Notes under the pieces: model-generated | What the model was told of the DNA's origin: nothing | Database searches by the model: none | What the model saw: the letters and a program-made list of their open reading frames with translations, nothing else | Shown: piece by piece, positions 35,401 through 45,267 of the stretch | Layout of the letters: each line of letters begins with the position of its first letter | How positions within the stretch are numbered: position 1 is the stretch's first letter | Assembly (NCBI GenBank): GCA_916613615.1 | Contig: OU744728.1 | Span: 106,001-170,000 of the forward strand | DNA: 64,000 nt | Direction of reading: 5' to 3' | DNA from: Steromphala cineraria | Taxonomy: Eukaryota; Mollusca; Gastropoda; Trochida; Trochidae | Program-made: the position numbers and the translations under genes

Positions 35401-36655
35401 AAGTTGTTATACTCCTAAAGGGAAAGCCAGAAGTTGGTAATACTCCTAAAGGGAAAGCCAGAAGATGGTAATACACCTAAAGGGAAAGCCAGAAGTTGGT
35501 AATACTCCTAAAGGGAAAGACAGAAGATGGTAATACTCCTAAAGGGAAAGCCAGAAGATGGTAATACTCCTAAAGGGAAAGACAGAAGATGGTTATACCT
35601 GGGTTAGGGGCCATAAAACTCACGCAGGTGTGACGTAATAAACAGACTATATGCAGATTAATGTATCATTATTTCAACTGAAATACAGCCTAAATAATTG
35701 TTTAATTACCATTGATGTGGATATCTTTTTACACCAAATGCTAAGTAGTGTTAAATCGTCAAATGATTTATCTGAGTGGAAAACATTTTCTGAAAATCGT
35801 TAATTATTGATTTTTTTTTATCTGTGGTTTTGTTACGATAGATGTATAGATAACGAGGCTGGTTCTTTTTATGACGTCATAAAAAGGGGGCATGACAGTC
35901 ATGCATTCACAGGTTTGTGGCCAGATAGGTCTAAGTGGCCAATCAAAAGTGGTTTTAAAAAATGGCTTTCATCACTTGAACACATTTGAGTAGCGACCTT
36001 TGACTCACTATACAATATTGTAATCAGACTTTCATTTCATATATTCCAAGGAAAATAGTGAAATATGTTTGTGGTTATGTGGTTAACTTTAAGAGAAAGC
36101 CAGATCCTAGATTTTCAAACTACTCTTAGTCTCTTAGTGCTAAGATTGGCGTAGGCCAACATAAATGTATGGTAAAATGGACTATCTTAGCACTAAGAGA
36201 GCTTTCAAAAATCTAAGCCCAGATGTTGGAAATACTCCTGAAGGGAAAAAGTAATAAAGTCTCTATACATAACTAAAGACATTGTTTATCAGAATAATAA
36301 CATTGGCCTCCCTAATGAAATATATTTCATTAGATTTTTGCGTCATGCTGAACTATAAAATAGAAAATATTTTTACATCTCTGATCAATCTAAAGCTTTC
36401 ATCCAGATTATTTTGCCTCATACAAAATAATATAATTGTGCAATGTCAATAATCTTCTCAAGATATGTATAATTTTGGAGCCAATAAAAACTAAATCTAA
36501 ACATTTCTTAATTTATGGTATTTGAAAATGAAGTTTTCTTCATGAAAAAAAAACAAGGTTTCATAGAATATTGGTTGCACTGCAAAGAATTTGTAAATAA
36601 CCTGAACTCAAGCAACATCTTACCTATCTTTTTTAACGGTAAATTTGTCCGTCAT
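23475..36655 (-). CDS. NUDT6: NUDT6 orthologue, Nudix hydrolase (seven coding exons, 267 aa)
   Basis: Coding exons in transcript order are 36655-36624, 30549-30476, 29516-29425, 26018-25913, 25065-24961, 24484-24282 and 23666-23475. All junctions are GT-AG and the phases join into 804 bases. The ATG at 36655 gives MTDKFTVKKDR. Residues ~36-101 match the NUDT6-specific N-terminal module (AAVSEW, FDFHHAQPGY). The Nudix box is complete at residues 132-154: G, five residues, E138, seven residues, REVFEE, T-G-V. It follows HWKLPGG and precedes RQQHNYRYG-SDIYFVC-MRP, which tracks human NUDT6 closely. Nudix enzymes hydrolyse nucleoside diphosphates linked to another moiety using Mg2+ held by the Glu residues; the NUDT6 substrate is not well defined. 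The start is short compared with mammals and shows no obvious targeting presequence; an upstream alternative exon is possible. Introns 1, 3, 4 and 5 hold tandem arrays. Confidence 0.93.
24495..24960. repeat. degenerate arrays in NUDT6 intron 5, abutting the exon 5 donor
   Basis: 24500-24670 is an irregular GTGA/GTTA-rich short repeat. 24675-24960 holds about five diverged ~60 bp units with CAAACCCTGCACAAG, ACCTGCTAAGT and TATCACCCT. The last unit runs into the exon 5 donor: on the sense strand the donor-proximal GTAACAAGATAGCAGGTCC resembles the unit phrase GTGATAACTTAGCAGGTGC. Confidence 0.6.
25078..25511. repeat. 36-38 bp minisatellite in NUDT6 intron 4, 11 copies
   Basis: Eleven copies of GAACTCTTTACAGGACATCA joined by variable linkers (ATATCAATT, ATCAATT, CACATCACTT) and AGTTCCAACT. 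The last six alternate ATCAATT and CACATCACTT types, a dimeric higher-order repeat. The array begins about 12 bases from the exon 5 acceptor. On the sense strand each unit carries AACTAATTG, a branch-point-like string that also precedes the real acceptor. Confidence 0.85.
25971..28640. repeat. 83 bp minisatellite made of a NUDT6 splice acceptor plus exon 4 start, 32 units
   Basis: The phrase GCTCATCATCACG recurs at a constant 83 bp step from 25971 to 28627. On the NUDT6 strand each unit reads intron end ...TTGTTTGTGTCCCCAG followed by the first 48 bases of exon 4 (LEFDFHHAQPGYVMMS), then jumps back into intron sequence. Unit 1 is the genuine exon 4 start; the other 31 are copies inside intron 3. 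They differ by few substitutions (for example TATAGTCATT, TATAACCATT, ATAAAACCATT) and show no length change. Confidence 0.95.
28736..28815. repeat. 40 bp direct duplication
   Basis: Two adjacent copies of a unit containing GGGGAGTAAAGTTTCAAGTG within NUDT6 intron 3, with one visible mismatch (AGAGCTG/AGAACTG). Confidence 0.7.
29674..29799. repeat. 126 bp foldback MITE in NUDT6 intron 2
   Basis: A perfect 30 bp inverted repeat (29674-29703 against 29770-29799) begins ATTCTATGGATGAACAACTT. A relative with the same GATGAACAACTTCTTTATTT terminus lies at 49289-49452. The target duplication is unclear, possibly TA. Confidence 0.8.
30594..35597. repeat. 5 kb minisatellite of a 30/31 bp unit in NUDT6 intron 1, about 160 copies
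   Basis: The unit is built from AAAGGGAAAGCCAGAAG followed by either ATGGTAATAC (31 bp form) or TTGTAATAC (30 bp form) and TCCT or ACCT. The left edge (30594-30740) and stray monomers near 36090-36245 are more diverged, typical of array margins. On the NUDT6 strand each unit gives TTCTGGCTTTCCCTTTAG followed by G, a pyrimidine tract plus AG. Short open frames here are period artefacts. Confidence 0.95.
35598..36105. other. non-array part of NUDT6 intron 1
   Basis: Unique AT-rich intron sequence between the array and an outlying diverged monomer. No gene or RNA is recognised. Confidence 0.5.
36106..36218. repeat. 113 bp foldback element inserted in an outlying minisatellite monomer
   Basis: CCAGAT flanks both sides (36100-36105 and 36219-36224). 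Inside, a perfect 16 bp inverted repeat (CTCTTAGTGCTAAGAT, 36131-36146, against 36184-36199) and weaker outer TAGATTTT/AAAATCTA ends form a foldback. Removing the element and one CCAGAT restores a recognisable unit of the intron 1 minisatellite. Confidence 0.65.
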
Positions 36656-37486
36656 AACGATGATTGGGTGTAACAAGGGACTGACAAAAACCTAGCCAAA
36701 TATCGTCCTCTGAAACAAAGTGTTAATTATTAAAAGAACTGCAGGACCCAGTCTGTCATCTTGCCTCTCAAATGCTAAAATAAAAAAAATAATGGATTTC
36801 TTTAATATCGCGCCAAATCTCCACTCTCTCAAAGCGCTCTATGCTCCCTTATCAAACCCAGGCTGACATGTAGTCACTCAAGGGTTACCTCAAACACAAC
36901 TTCTACCAGGTACCCATTTGCACTTCTGGGTGAACAGAGGCTCATTTTGAGTCACTTGCCCAGGGAGACACCCTAAGTCTTTAAACTCATGTATCGGGAA
37001 TCACCCTTCAAACTCAAGTTCATTCGTCCTTGGGGTCACCCACCCATTCGGTGAGTCATGCCTGATGTTCCTGAACTTCTCTGATAGCGTTCAAACTGAG
37101 CTTTGCACAGGACCAAGTGCCACCACTATCATAAATCAAAGCCCGGCAGTAAAATCATACAAAGGTGTCACGGCATCACCTGGCAGAAATTTGACATGGC
37201 CACTTGAGTGCGATGTTGCAAAGCTACGTGGCAGCCATTTTGCTTCCGTTCAGTCGCTGTTAGGTGGCATATGCACCATTTCAAGGTTTACCTGAAACGT
37301 CACATGGTTACTTGGTGGCAAAAGTGGCAGAACAAAATGCCTATAGTGGCAAAAATGAGTGAGTGGGGTACACTATAATATGTTGGAGATGATGCACACT
37401 TGTGTCGGGAGGGGGGGGCAAGATTCCAGTTTTGTAAAGCGGTGTATCATTGTGTGTGGTATTACCCTGATTTGGAGGCCAAAACA
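36656..37486. other. upstream region of NUDT6, presumed 5' UTR and promoter
   Basis: No open frame is convincing. GGCAGCCATTTTGCTTCCG near 37231-37249 is a promoter-like GC-richer patch, but no motif fixes a transcription start. Confidence 0.35.
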
Positions 37487-37497
37487 GCTTTCCAGCC

Positions 37498-37893
37498 ATC
37501 CTGCTACATCAGCGTATATGTCTCCGCTAATGCTACAACCTATCCCCTGATATCCTCCTATAGTCTTCTGTCGTATCGATGACTGGTGGTTGCTCAGCGC
37601 TATTTATAGCCTGTCTGTTTTCAGTCAAACTATTTCGAACTCCATATACTGTTGTCTAGTGATGTCGCACGTGGAAATCTAAGTGCGCGCGATTTGGAGC
37701 TTAGCGGGAGATTGCAATGAGAATCAGATTTATTATCTAATAGCACTCCTATTGGTTAATTTGAATCACGAGGTGAGCACGCGGAACGGAGCCAAGAAAC
37801 TAGTTTGCCGCTATCGCTGAAAGGACTATAGGAGGATATCAGGGGATAGGTTGTAGCATTAGCGGAGACATATATACGCTGATGTAGCAGGAT
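37498..37893. mobile_element. Mutator-like MITE with ~68-70 bp TIRs and 11 bp target duplication
   Basis: Left TIR 37498-37565 and right TIR 37824-37893 are inverted copies differing by a 2 bp TA indel; they begin ATCCTGCTACATCAGCG. Each is directly flanked by GCTTTCCAGCC (37487-37497 and 37894-37904). Long TIRs with a 9-11 bp duplication are the Mutator-superfamily pattern. The 260 bp core has no coding capacity, so it is non-autonomous. Confidence 0.85.
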
Positions 37894-37904
37894 GCTTTCC
37901 AGCC

Positions 37905-38540
37905 TGAAAACACACTTAAAAAGTGTTTTAATCCCTCGTAAGTTGAATGTGTTAAGTGCATGTTATGCATCAAGTTTCTTGCAGGTAGAACACACACATT
38001 ATTGGACCACTCACATCATTGTGTCTAAAAAGAAAGACCGCAGCAATGATATACACCAAAACGTTAACAGGAGTCACTTGTCTCTCAATTCTGACATCCA
38101 AATCCTTGACGGGAATTTCTGTCAGAACATCCAACTAAACTATAAATGTTCTGAAACCATTGTGCCGAGGAAACACCCAAATGGATTGAGTTTGTATTGC
38201 GTTTGAGACAGTATTTTTTATTCCTTGGAACACTATTGATATCAGTGCTTGTCACTTAAAGTTCTTTCAGATGAAATTGGATTATTCCTATAAAATTTCT
38301 GATGACTTTGAATTGTTGACTCAAATGAATTCATTGAAACGCTCAACTACAAAAATATTTTTTTATCTTTTTAATCAAATACATGTTTGTGGCAATCAAA
38401 CACAAGGCTCAATTTCCTTCGTATCAAATAACTGTATCATGCAAATTTAACAAAGGCTTTTCAAACTAGATAAGTGTTGGCGGAAAGACTGCAAAATCAG
38501 AGCAGCCCCAAAACTGCGAGTTTTGCCTCTCCCTGTTCTG
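37905..38540. other. non-coding intergenic
   Basis: Between the MITE and the next repeat complex. A 104-codon frame (37892-38206) starts inside the MITE and has no recognisable domain, so it is not called. Confidence 0.4.
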
Positions 38541-38656
38541 CCTTCTATTCAGTATTTTCTGGTGACCTTGACCTTTGACATTCAAGGTCACACAATCTAA
38601 AAAAACTTTTTACTGAGTATAACAATGAATAAAAGTGTTAATAGTTAAAAATAAAA

Positions 38657-41600
38657 GTACCGAGGGTACAGAAGCTCACCTTAAAATTAATGATGTGGTA
38701 ATATGGTTTAATTGTGTAACCATCTTTTATATGATAATTGATTATGGCTGCCATCGTGATTTTTTTATCTTTTAAAATGCTATTCTTCTGTTGGAAACCA
38801 CTAGAGCTTGAACAAACATTAATACAAGAATGATATAATCATGATTTGTTAACAAGCAGTAGGTTTTTGTATAACTTTTTTGTATATCTATGGCTGAATT
38901 GGTGACCATCTTGGACTTTTTAATCTTCTACTTTTATGTGGGCATCTGTTTTAATTTCATTATGATATCTTGATTGGTTTAGGAGTATTCATTTAGTCAC
39001 ACTCTCAACTTCCAAAGAACTAAAAAGATGATGCACATAAACATTTGGAATATATTCCTCTGACACAAATCACAAATTCAGCTAGTGATAAGTCCAATTA
39101 CCAAAGTAAACTGTCCAGGTCAATGTCTCATGTAATTCTAACTGAAGATTTCTGAATATCTTAAATCTTGACATATGTTAGTGCAATCTGATTGGTCAGA
39201 ATAGGCTAGCAACATGGGGGTTTATGCTAATTACTAGAAATGATGACCTATTATGACCTCTTGCACCTGCATGTAGCTTATGTAACTTATCCTCTTATGT
39301 AAGTTACTGTTATTCCATATAGTGAGTGTCCTCCCCTCATTTCAATATGCAATATGCAACAGATACCCTTTAGAGGAGAGTTGCAGGAGAGGGACTGGAA
39401 GGATAGGGGGGGAGGGGGGATAAAAGGGGTGGGGGTAAAAGAGAGGTTTGCAATGGAAATAATCTGGAGGTCAACTCAGTAATATGTTTATTGAAGTATC
39501 TTAACTAACAGAGAGAATTGGTGAGAAAGACTTTGTAAAAAAAGAATTGTTCAGACAGCTGTTCAATGAATGCTGTTTTGAAGATGAATATTATATCTTT
39601 TATTAGCATGACAAACAAAATAAAAGATAATTAGTTATTCATTAACCAAAATTTTCAATTTGGAATAAATTAATTGCATGGGAACAAAGGAGTAAAAAAC
39701 TGTAGTAAACAGTTAGTGTTGGGAGTGAACAAATTTAATCATTTTAAATGCTTTTGAAAAGGATTTGTTTGAATTGAATGATCATTATAATTATCTAGAT
39801 AATCATTGTTCAGACCGTAATCAGATATAGATGATTAAAAAATGTATATTTATCCCTCACTGGCTATGTTATTTGCCATATATGAAGTGTCAGGAATTAT
39901 GTAACCCACTGATGGAGTGAACAACTTTTATCATTTTATGTTTTATTAAAAAAGATTTATTAAAACAGTCATGCTTCAGGCTGTTTGCAGATAAAGATGA
40001 TTCATACATTTTTTTGTAACTGTATTTATAGTGTTGATAAATATTACAACAAGCATATCAATACAAATATAATGACATTGATTTGATTGATCAGGAAATG
40101 TATTCTTTTCAATGAATTTCATGAAATCTAATTCAATATAATTGACATATTGACCATCTTGGATTCTTGATAATAAAATAAATGCGTCTTTGTCAGGAAT
40201 CACTATATAAAAAAATACTCACTTTTCAGAATGATATCTTAATTGATTTAGTAGGAGTAGTACTTGGCCTGAAATCTAATTGAAAAATAATGACTTCTAT
40301 GATGACATGTTGTTCCCAGAACCCCTTCAGCATGATACAATTATCATTTAGTTTTACAGGTATTTATAAAACACATGGTATTGGAACTGGAACCTGATAC
40401 AAAATACCTCTATTATTAACTTATCATGTAGATTACTGTACATAAAAGCACATTCTTGACTTGTTAATATTAACTCATCGTGCAGATTGTTGTACACAAA
40501 AGCTGATTCTTGACTTGTTTAAATTGTTATTTGTAAAAAGTATTACTATTATTAGAATACAAGTATACTTTTCATAAAGACAATTTATATACTTTCCATA
40601 AAGTCCATTATGTTCTATTTATCAATTAGGTCAGGATTACTATGCAATATACAAGCAGGCAGGGCTGCTAGCCCCAGATCCTTAATGAGAGTGTAGCAAT
40701 TTGTGTATTTGGCTTTGTGAAAGTATATTTGGAGAAGCACCCTAGTGTGCTGAGCATGTAAACCTGAACTCTGGCTAAGCCCTTATGTGTGGTATTAAAA
40801 GACTTGACGGGAGAGAACATGAATTGTTGTGAAAAATATATATAATTTCACAAAATATAGTTAGCTTATGTCCTAAATTGATTTTGTGTCAAGAAGAACT
40901 TCTGTTAGATATAGAAATGGTACAAATATGAGTAAAACACAGGAACTGGAACCTGATGCAAAATAACTCTTTCCACATCAACTTATGTAGATTGCTAAAC
41001 ACAAAGCTTATTGTTGACAAATTTTGTGTAAGTTGTTTTTCTTAGAAAGAACATTTCACTGTCATGAGAATACAAGTCTAATTTCCGTAACTCTTATTGC
41101 ATACACATGGCCATATAGCATAATGCTCTACCATATCAATTGGGTCAGGTTGATTATGCAACAGACTAGCAGCTGAGACTGTGATGCAGCCTGTATTGGG
41201 ATGTGTATTAGAAATGCATAGTGGACTCAGCAGAAATATCTGAACTCTGGTTGACCCCTTTTGTGTGGTATTTAAAGGAATATAAGGGAGATACCATTGT
41301 TTAAAATTCAACATGATGTTTAATGTCATTGGGTTTTTGCAGCTAGTTGCCATAAATATTTTAAACAAATTAATTAATTATGTTTGTCTTTCATCTTAAT
41401 GTTTTAAAAACACTTAAAAATATAGAACAACTTGCATGACAATCTTAAATATTCCATATTCAAGATAATATTATGATTAGTAAGTTCAAATTAGAGAATT
41501 TATATGGTGCGAGTGATCACTTGATGAAAGCTTAAAATTTAGTAATAATGATGTGTCATCTGCAGCTGAAAAGTCAATATGGCTGCTATCGCGGCCATCT

Positions 41601-42757
41601 TGGATTCTCAGAACTGACACGTCTACCTTTGTGGGAGGAATCACTATAGGTATAACATACTACAATATGAAAATGATATCTAGATTGGTTTAGGAGAAGG
41701 AGTCATTTTAATGAAATCTAATTGAAAATTCAATATGGCTGCCATGGCGGCCATATTGGATTCTCAAAACTGAAACGTCTACCTTTCTGTGCAGAATCAC
41801 CATAGTTATAACATACTACAAATTCAGAATGATATCTAGAGTGGTTTAGAAAGAGTAGTCTTTTCATGAAATCTAATTGAAAATTCAATATGGCTGCCAT
41901 AGCGGCCATCTTGGATTCTCAAAATTGAAACGTCTACCTTTCTGTGAGGAATCACCATGGGTATAACATACTACGATTTCAGAATGATATCTGCATTCGT
42001 TTAGGAGGAGTAGTCTTTTTCCTGAAATCTAATTGAAAATTCAATATGGCTGCCATGGCGGCCATCTTGGATTCTCAAAACTGAAACGTCTACCTTTCTG
42101 TGAGGAATCACCATGGGTATAACATACTACAATTTCAGAATGATATCTGGATTCGTTTAGGAGGAGTAGTCTTTTTCCTGAAATCTAATTGAAAATTCAA
42201 TATGGCTGCCATGGCGGCCATCTTGGATTCTCAAAACTGAAATGTCTACCTTTCTGTGAGGAATCACCATGGGTATAACATACTACAATTTCAGAATGAT
42301 ATCTGGATTCGTTTAGGAGGAGTAGTCTTTTTCCTGAAATCTAATTGAAAATTCAATATGGCTGCCATGGCGGCCATCTTGGATTCTCAAAACTGAAACG
42401 TCTACCTTTCTGTGAGGAATCACCATGGGTATAACATACTACAATTTCAGAATGATATCTGCATTCGTTTAGGAGGAGTAGTCTTTTTCCTGAAATCTAA
42501 TTGAAAATTCAATATGGCTGCCATGGCGGCCATCTTGGATTCTCAAAACTGAAACGTCTACCTTTCTGTGAGGAATCACCATGGGTATAACATACTACAA
42601 TTTCAGAATGATATCTGCATTCGTTTAGGAGGAGTAGTCTTTTTCCTGAAAGTTTACGGACGGACGGACAGACAGACGGACGGACGGACGGACAGACAGA
42701 CGGACGACGGACGAAGCGCCATGACATAAGCTCACATTTACTTTGTAAAGGTGAGCT
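38657..42757 (+). mobile_element. large satellite-bearing Helentron/pearl-like element
   Basis: The left end carries the hairpin GTACC-gag-GGTAC (38657-38669) and AGCTCACCTT (38673-38682). The right end carries the inverse AAGGTGAGCT (42748-42757), itself in a hairpin with AGCTCAC at 42729. About seven regular ~156 bp units occupy 41555-42655, with older diverged units traceable leftward (for example 40228-40320). A (GGAC)n/(ACGG)n microsatellite (42655-42715) sits between array and terminal hairpin. No ORF is supported. The element class is inferred from this architecture. Confidence 0.6.
41555..42655. repeat. ~156 bp tandem array, about seven copies
   Basis: Units are marked by GAAAATTCAATATGGCTGCC, ATGGCGGCCATCTTGGATTC and GGTATAACATACTAC. 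Copies become more alike to the right, next to the microsatellite. Confidence 0.85.
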
Positions 42758-43739
42758 AAAAAGCATTTTTGTTGAACCATGCTTGAGTTGTTACCTTAAC
42801 CTTCGACAGATTGTACCTAAAACCTTTTCAAAATGTTGTACCTCTTCAAAGATAATATATATATAATAAATATACTGGTAGCTTCACAGTACAAAAACTT
42901 TTCAGGTTATTATTTTTTTAAAGATTTATTAACTTGTGACCTTGACCTTTGATCTTGAAAGTGAACTTTTTGAAAGCGGTGTAAACAGTAAATGTAAATG
43001 TAAAGCTTAATGGGAAAAAGTTATACCCAGATTTGGTATACATTGCAATAACTCAGATATCTTGTGACCTTGACCTTTGACATTCAAGATCACACAATCA
43101 ATGTACACTTTTCATTGGGTATAAGAATCATCTAATGATTAAAAGTGTTATTGATTAAAACAAAGAATATTCGCTAAACCATTTTTTTAAGTTGCTCCCT
43201 TGCTGTGACCTTGACCTTTGATGGATTGTAGTGGAATACTTTTCCAAATTTTTTACATATCCAAAGATGATATATACTAAGTTAGAGCTTCATAGCACAA
43301 AACTTTTCAAGTTATCATGTTTACAAGGACATTTTTCATGATTTTGTAACTCGTGACCTTTACTTGACCTCGAAAGTGAACATGTCAAAATAGTGCCCTC
43401 GAGGTCTAAGCAGTAAGATAAGAATAAGAGTTTTGGAAAGCTTAGTGGAAAAGGTTACAGCCAGTAACACAAGTCCGGCTGCTACGCTGGAAACTGCAAA
43501 AAATTGAAAGAACTCCCCTATTTCTCCTTATATCTTATTTCTGTGAGGACATATAACAAAAAAAAGAATCAACTAAAGCAATATAGCATATCTATCAATT
43601 GTTACTTTATTTAAAAAACTATAATGAAGAACATTTTTCAAATATTCTACTAACCAACTGTTGGAGCAATGATAACGCCTTGTACAATATCAGTCCCTGA
43701 TTATTTTGACATTTCAATATTATCACTTATTATTTCTTG

Positions 43740-43970
43740 TAGCTCTTTGAGATGTCCAATCTATTTTGAAAGCTCTCTATCATTACAGAATGTCCAATCT
43801 ACAAAGCTAATCGTTTTCTGTGATGTCTTTGAAAGCTCTCTATCATTCCAGAATGTCCAATCTATAAAGTTAAACGTTTTCTATCATCTCTTTGAAAGCT
43901 CTCTATTATTCAAGAATGTCCAATCTATTTTGAAAGCTCTCTATTATTCAAGACTGTCCAATATATAAAG
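43740..43970. repeat. minisatellite copied from the 3' end of the MTRFR coding sequence
   Basis: Long units of about 63 bp and shortened ones of about 37 bp lie directly downstream of the MTRFR stop. The long unit starts like the plus-strand image of the MTRFR stop and last codons (CTAATCG, then CTGTG, then CTCTTTGAA, then CTCTCT) and adds TGTCCAATCTATAAAG, seen right after the real stop. About three long and two short copies are present. Confidence 0.75.
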
Positions 43971-44924
43971 CTAATCGTTCTGTGTCATCTCTTTGAACGC
44001 TTTCTTCATCTCCAGCCTCTGACGACTTCTCCTCTTCTTCTCCGCTCTCCGACTTGATTCTTCTCTCTTCTGCATCATCTGCAGACTGTTCTCACCGTTG
44101 ATGTGGAGATCGAGACGTTCCTGGAGTCGTCTCCTGGCTCTCGCTCGGTTCTTGTCTAGGGATCTCGTCTCATGGCACTGAAATCAGGTCAGATGGACAG
44201 ATAAATGTTGACATTGATGCTACAATAGAAACTAGAAAGATGATGGAACAATTCCAGAAATTTTTCATTTGAGGGCAAAAATTTAAAAAACTTGGGTATC
44301 TTGGAACTTAAACAAATAAAAGCCATATCTGCACAACATAGGTAGCATCCATATCATATTTGAAGTTGTTTAGTCAAATAGTTTTCAAGTTATGCTGTTG
44401 AAACAACTTAGGACACACACAGACGATATCCTTGAATACATTTTCATGGGGGGTATAAAATTGTGCAGTAACTTAGCCATTAGCAGCGTGACAAAATATC
44501 CAGTGTGATGTTTCCAAAAAAAATATGATATGGAGGAACTTAGATTTTCACTTACTTTGACCACAATTCCTGAGGGGAGATGTTTGAGGACAACACAGTT
44601 TGCCGTTTGGTTGACCGCTTGACCCCCCGGTCCACTCCCTCGGACAAAAGCTTCCTCCAGGTCTTCTTCCTTGACTTCTGGGAATTTGTAGTCTTTCCGG
44701 GAAATCACGCCTCGAGCAACAGACAGACTGAGGTTGGCAGTTCCATTTGGCAGTATCCTTTGACTTGCACAAAAGTTCAGTCTTTGGCGTGAGAATGTCC
44801 CTGTGTGGTTACTTCGTACAAGAGTTGATAACTTAAAAGTTTCAAATATAGTGCTATACTTTGAATTTAAAACTGAACAAACTAGCCGGCTGTTCAAGAG
44901 TTGATATGCTAGTGTCCTCATCAT
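43971..44924 (-). CDS. MTRFR: MTRFR (C12orf65) orthologue, mitochondrial ribosome-rescue release-factor homologue
   Basis: Two coding exons, 44924-44556 and 44177-43971, join in phase 0 (GT-AG) to 191 residues. The first ~75 residues are Arg/Ser/Leu-rich with almost no acidic residues, a mitochondrial presequence. [18 protein letters not shown] follows, with the GGQ at residues 100-102, then [15 protein letters not shown] across the intron into [16 protein letters not shown]. The tail is strongly Arg/Lys-rich. All of this matches human MTRFR. Family knowledge: the protein acts on large mitoribosomal subunits carrying a stalled peptidyl-tRNA and lacks stop-codon-reading domains, as here. The start uses ATG 44924 (a second ATG is adjacent). 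A possible 5' non-coding exon ends at a GTAAGT near 44966. A minus-strand AATAAA at 43606-43611 may be the poly(A) signal. Confidence 0.95.
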
Positions 44925-44966
44925 TACTATCAGGGATGACTTCAAAGAAATGTAAATTACTTACAT

Positions 44967-45267
44967 GTTTTTAAAATCACCTCACAGGGCTCTTGTGATA
45001 AAGGTTCCTGAAAATGAAAGCATAATTTGAGATTTTGCTTAAATATCATAATAAAAGATGTTTGTGAAAATATTTTAGTTTTTTTGCAATGAATCCTGTT
45101 TGTTCAAAATCGAAGAAAAAAACTGCCTATAAAGTTATTATCAGTTTATACCAGTAACATTTCTATTTCAAGCGGACATGGAACTGTGACCATAAAAATT
45201 AAGATTACGATATTAAAAATTACCAATGTCGCAACGCCTAAGATTGTCATTTATCAATGCAAATAAC
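44967..45267. other. non-coding, 5' side of MTRFR
   Basis: AT-rich, with no second gene. A minus-strand AACAT|GTAAGT at the left edge could be the donor of a 5' UTR exon. Confidence 0.35.

Larger units (their letters stand above)
38541..43480. repeat. tandem repeat family rich in GTGACCTTGACCTTTGA, split by a nested element
   Basis: The phrase GTGACCTTGACCTTTGACAT followed by TCAAGRTCACACAATC and later TAAAAGTGTTAAT occurs at 38560-38640 and again at 43060-43160, with partial copies near 42935 and 43200. These are parts of one array, opened by the insertion at 38657-42757. Confidence 0.6.

Noticed and set aside
30594..35597. CRISPR-like look of a long regular repeat array, and short ORFs (GNTPKGKARS-type peptides) within it
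   Set aside because: There are no unique spacers; the 30/31 bp unit is head-to-tail continuous in a eukaryotic intron. The open frames arise from a period divisible by three and shift at every 31 bp unit.
42509..42766. 85-codon minus frame with RPSVCPSVRPSV repeats
   Set aside because: A translation of the ACGG-type microsatellite, not a protein.
44925..44945. Longer MTRFR N-terminus starting at 44945
   Set aside because: That position is a TTG, not ATG; the first ATG in frame is at 44924.
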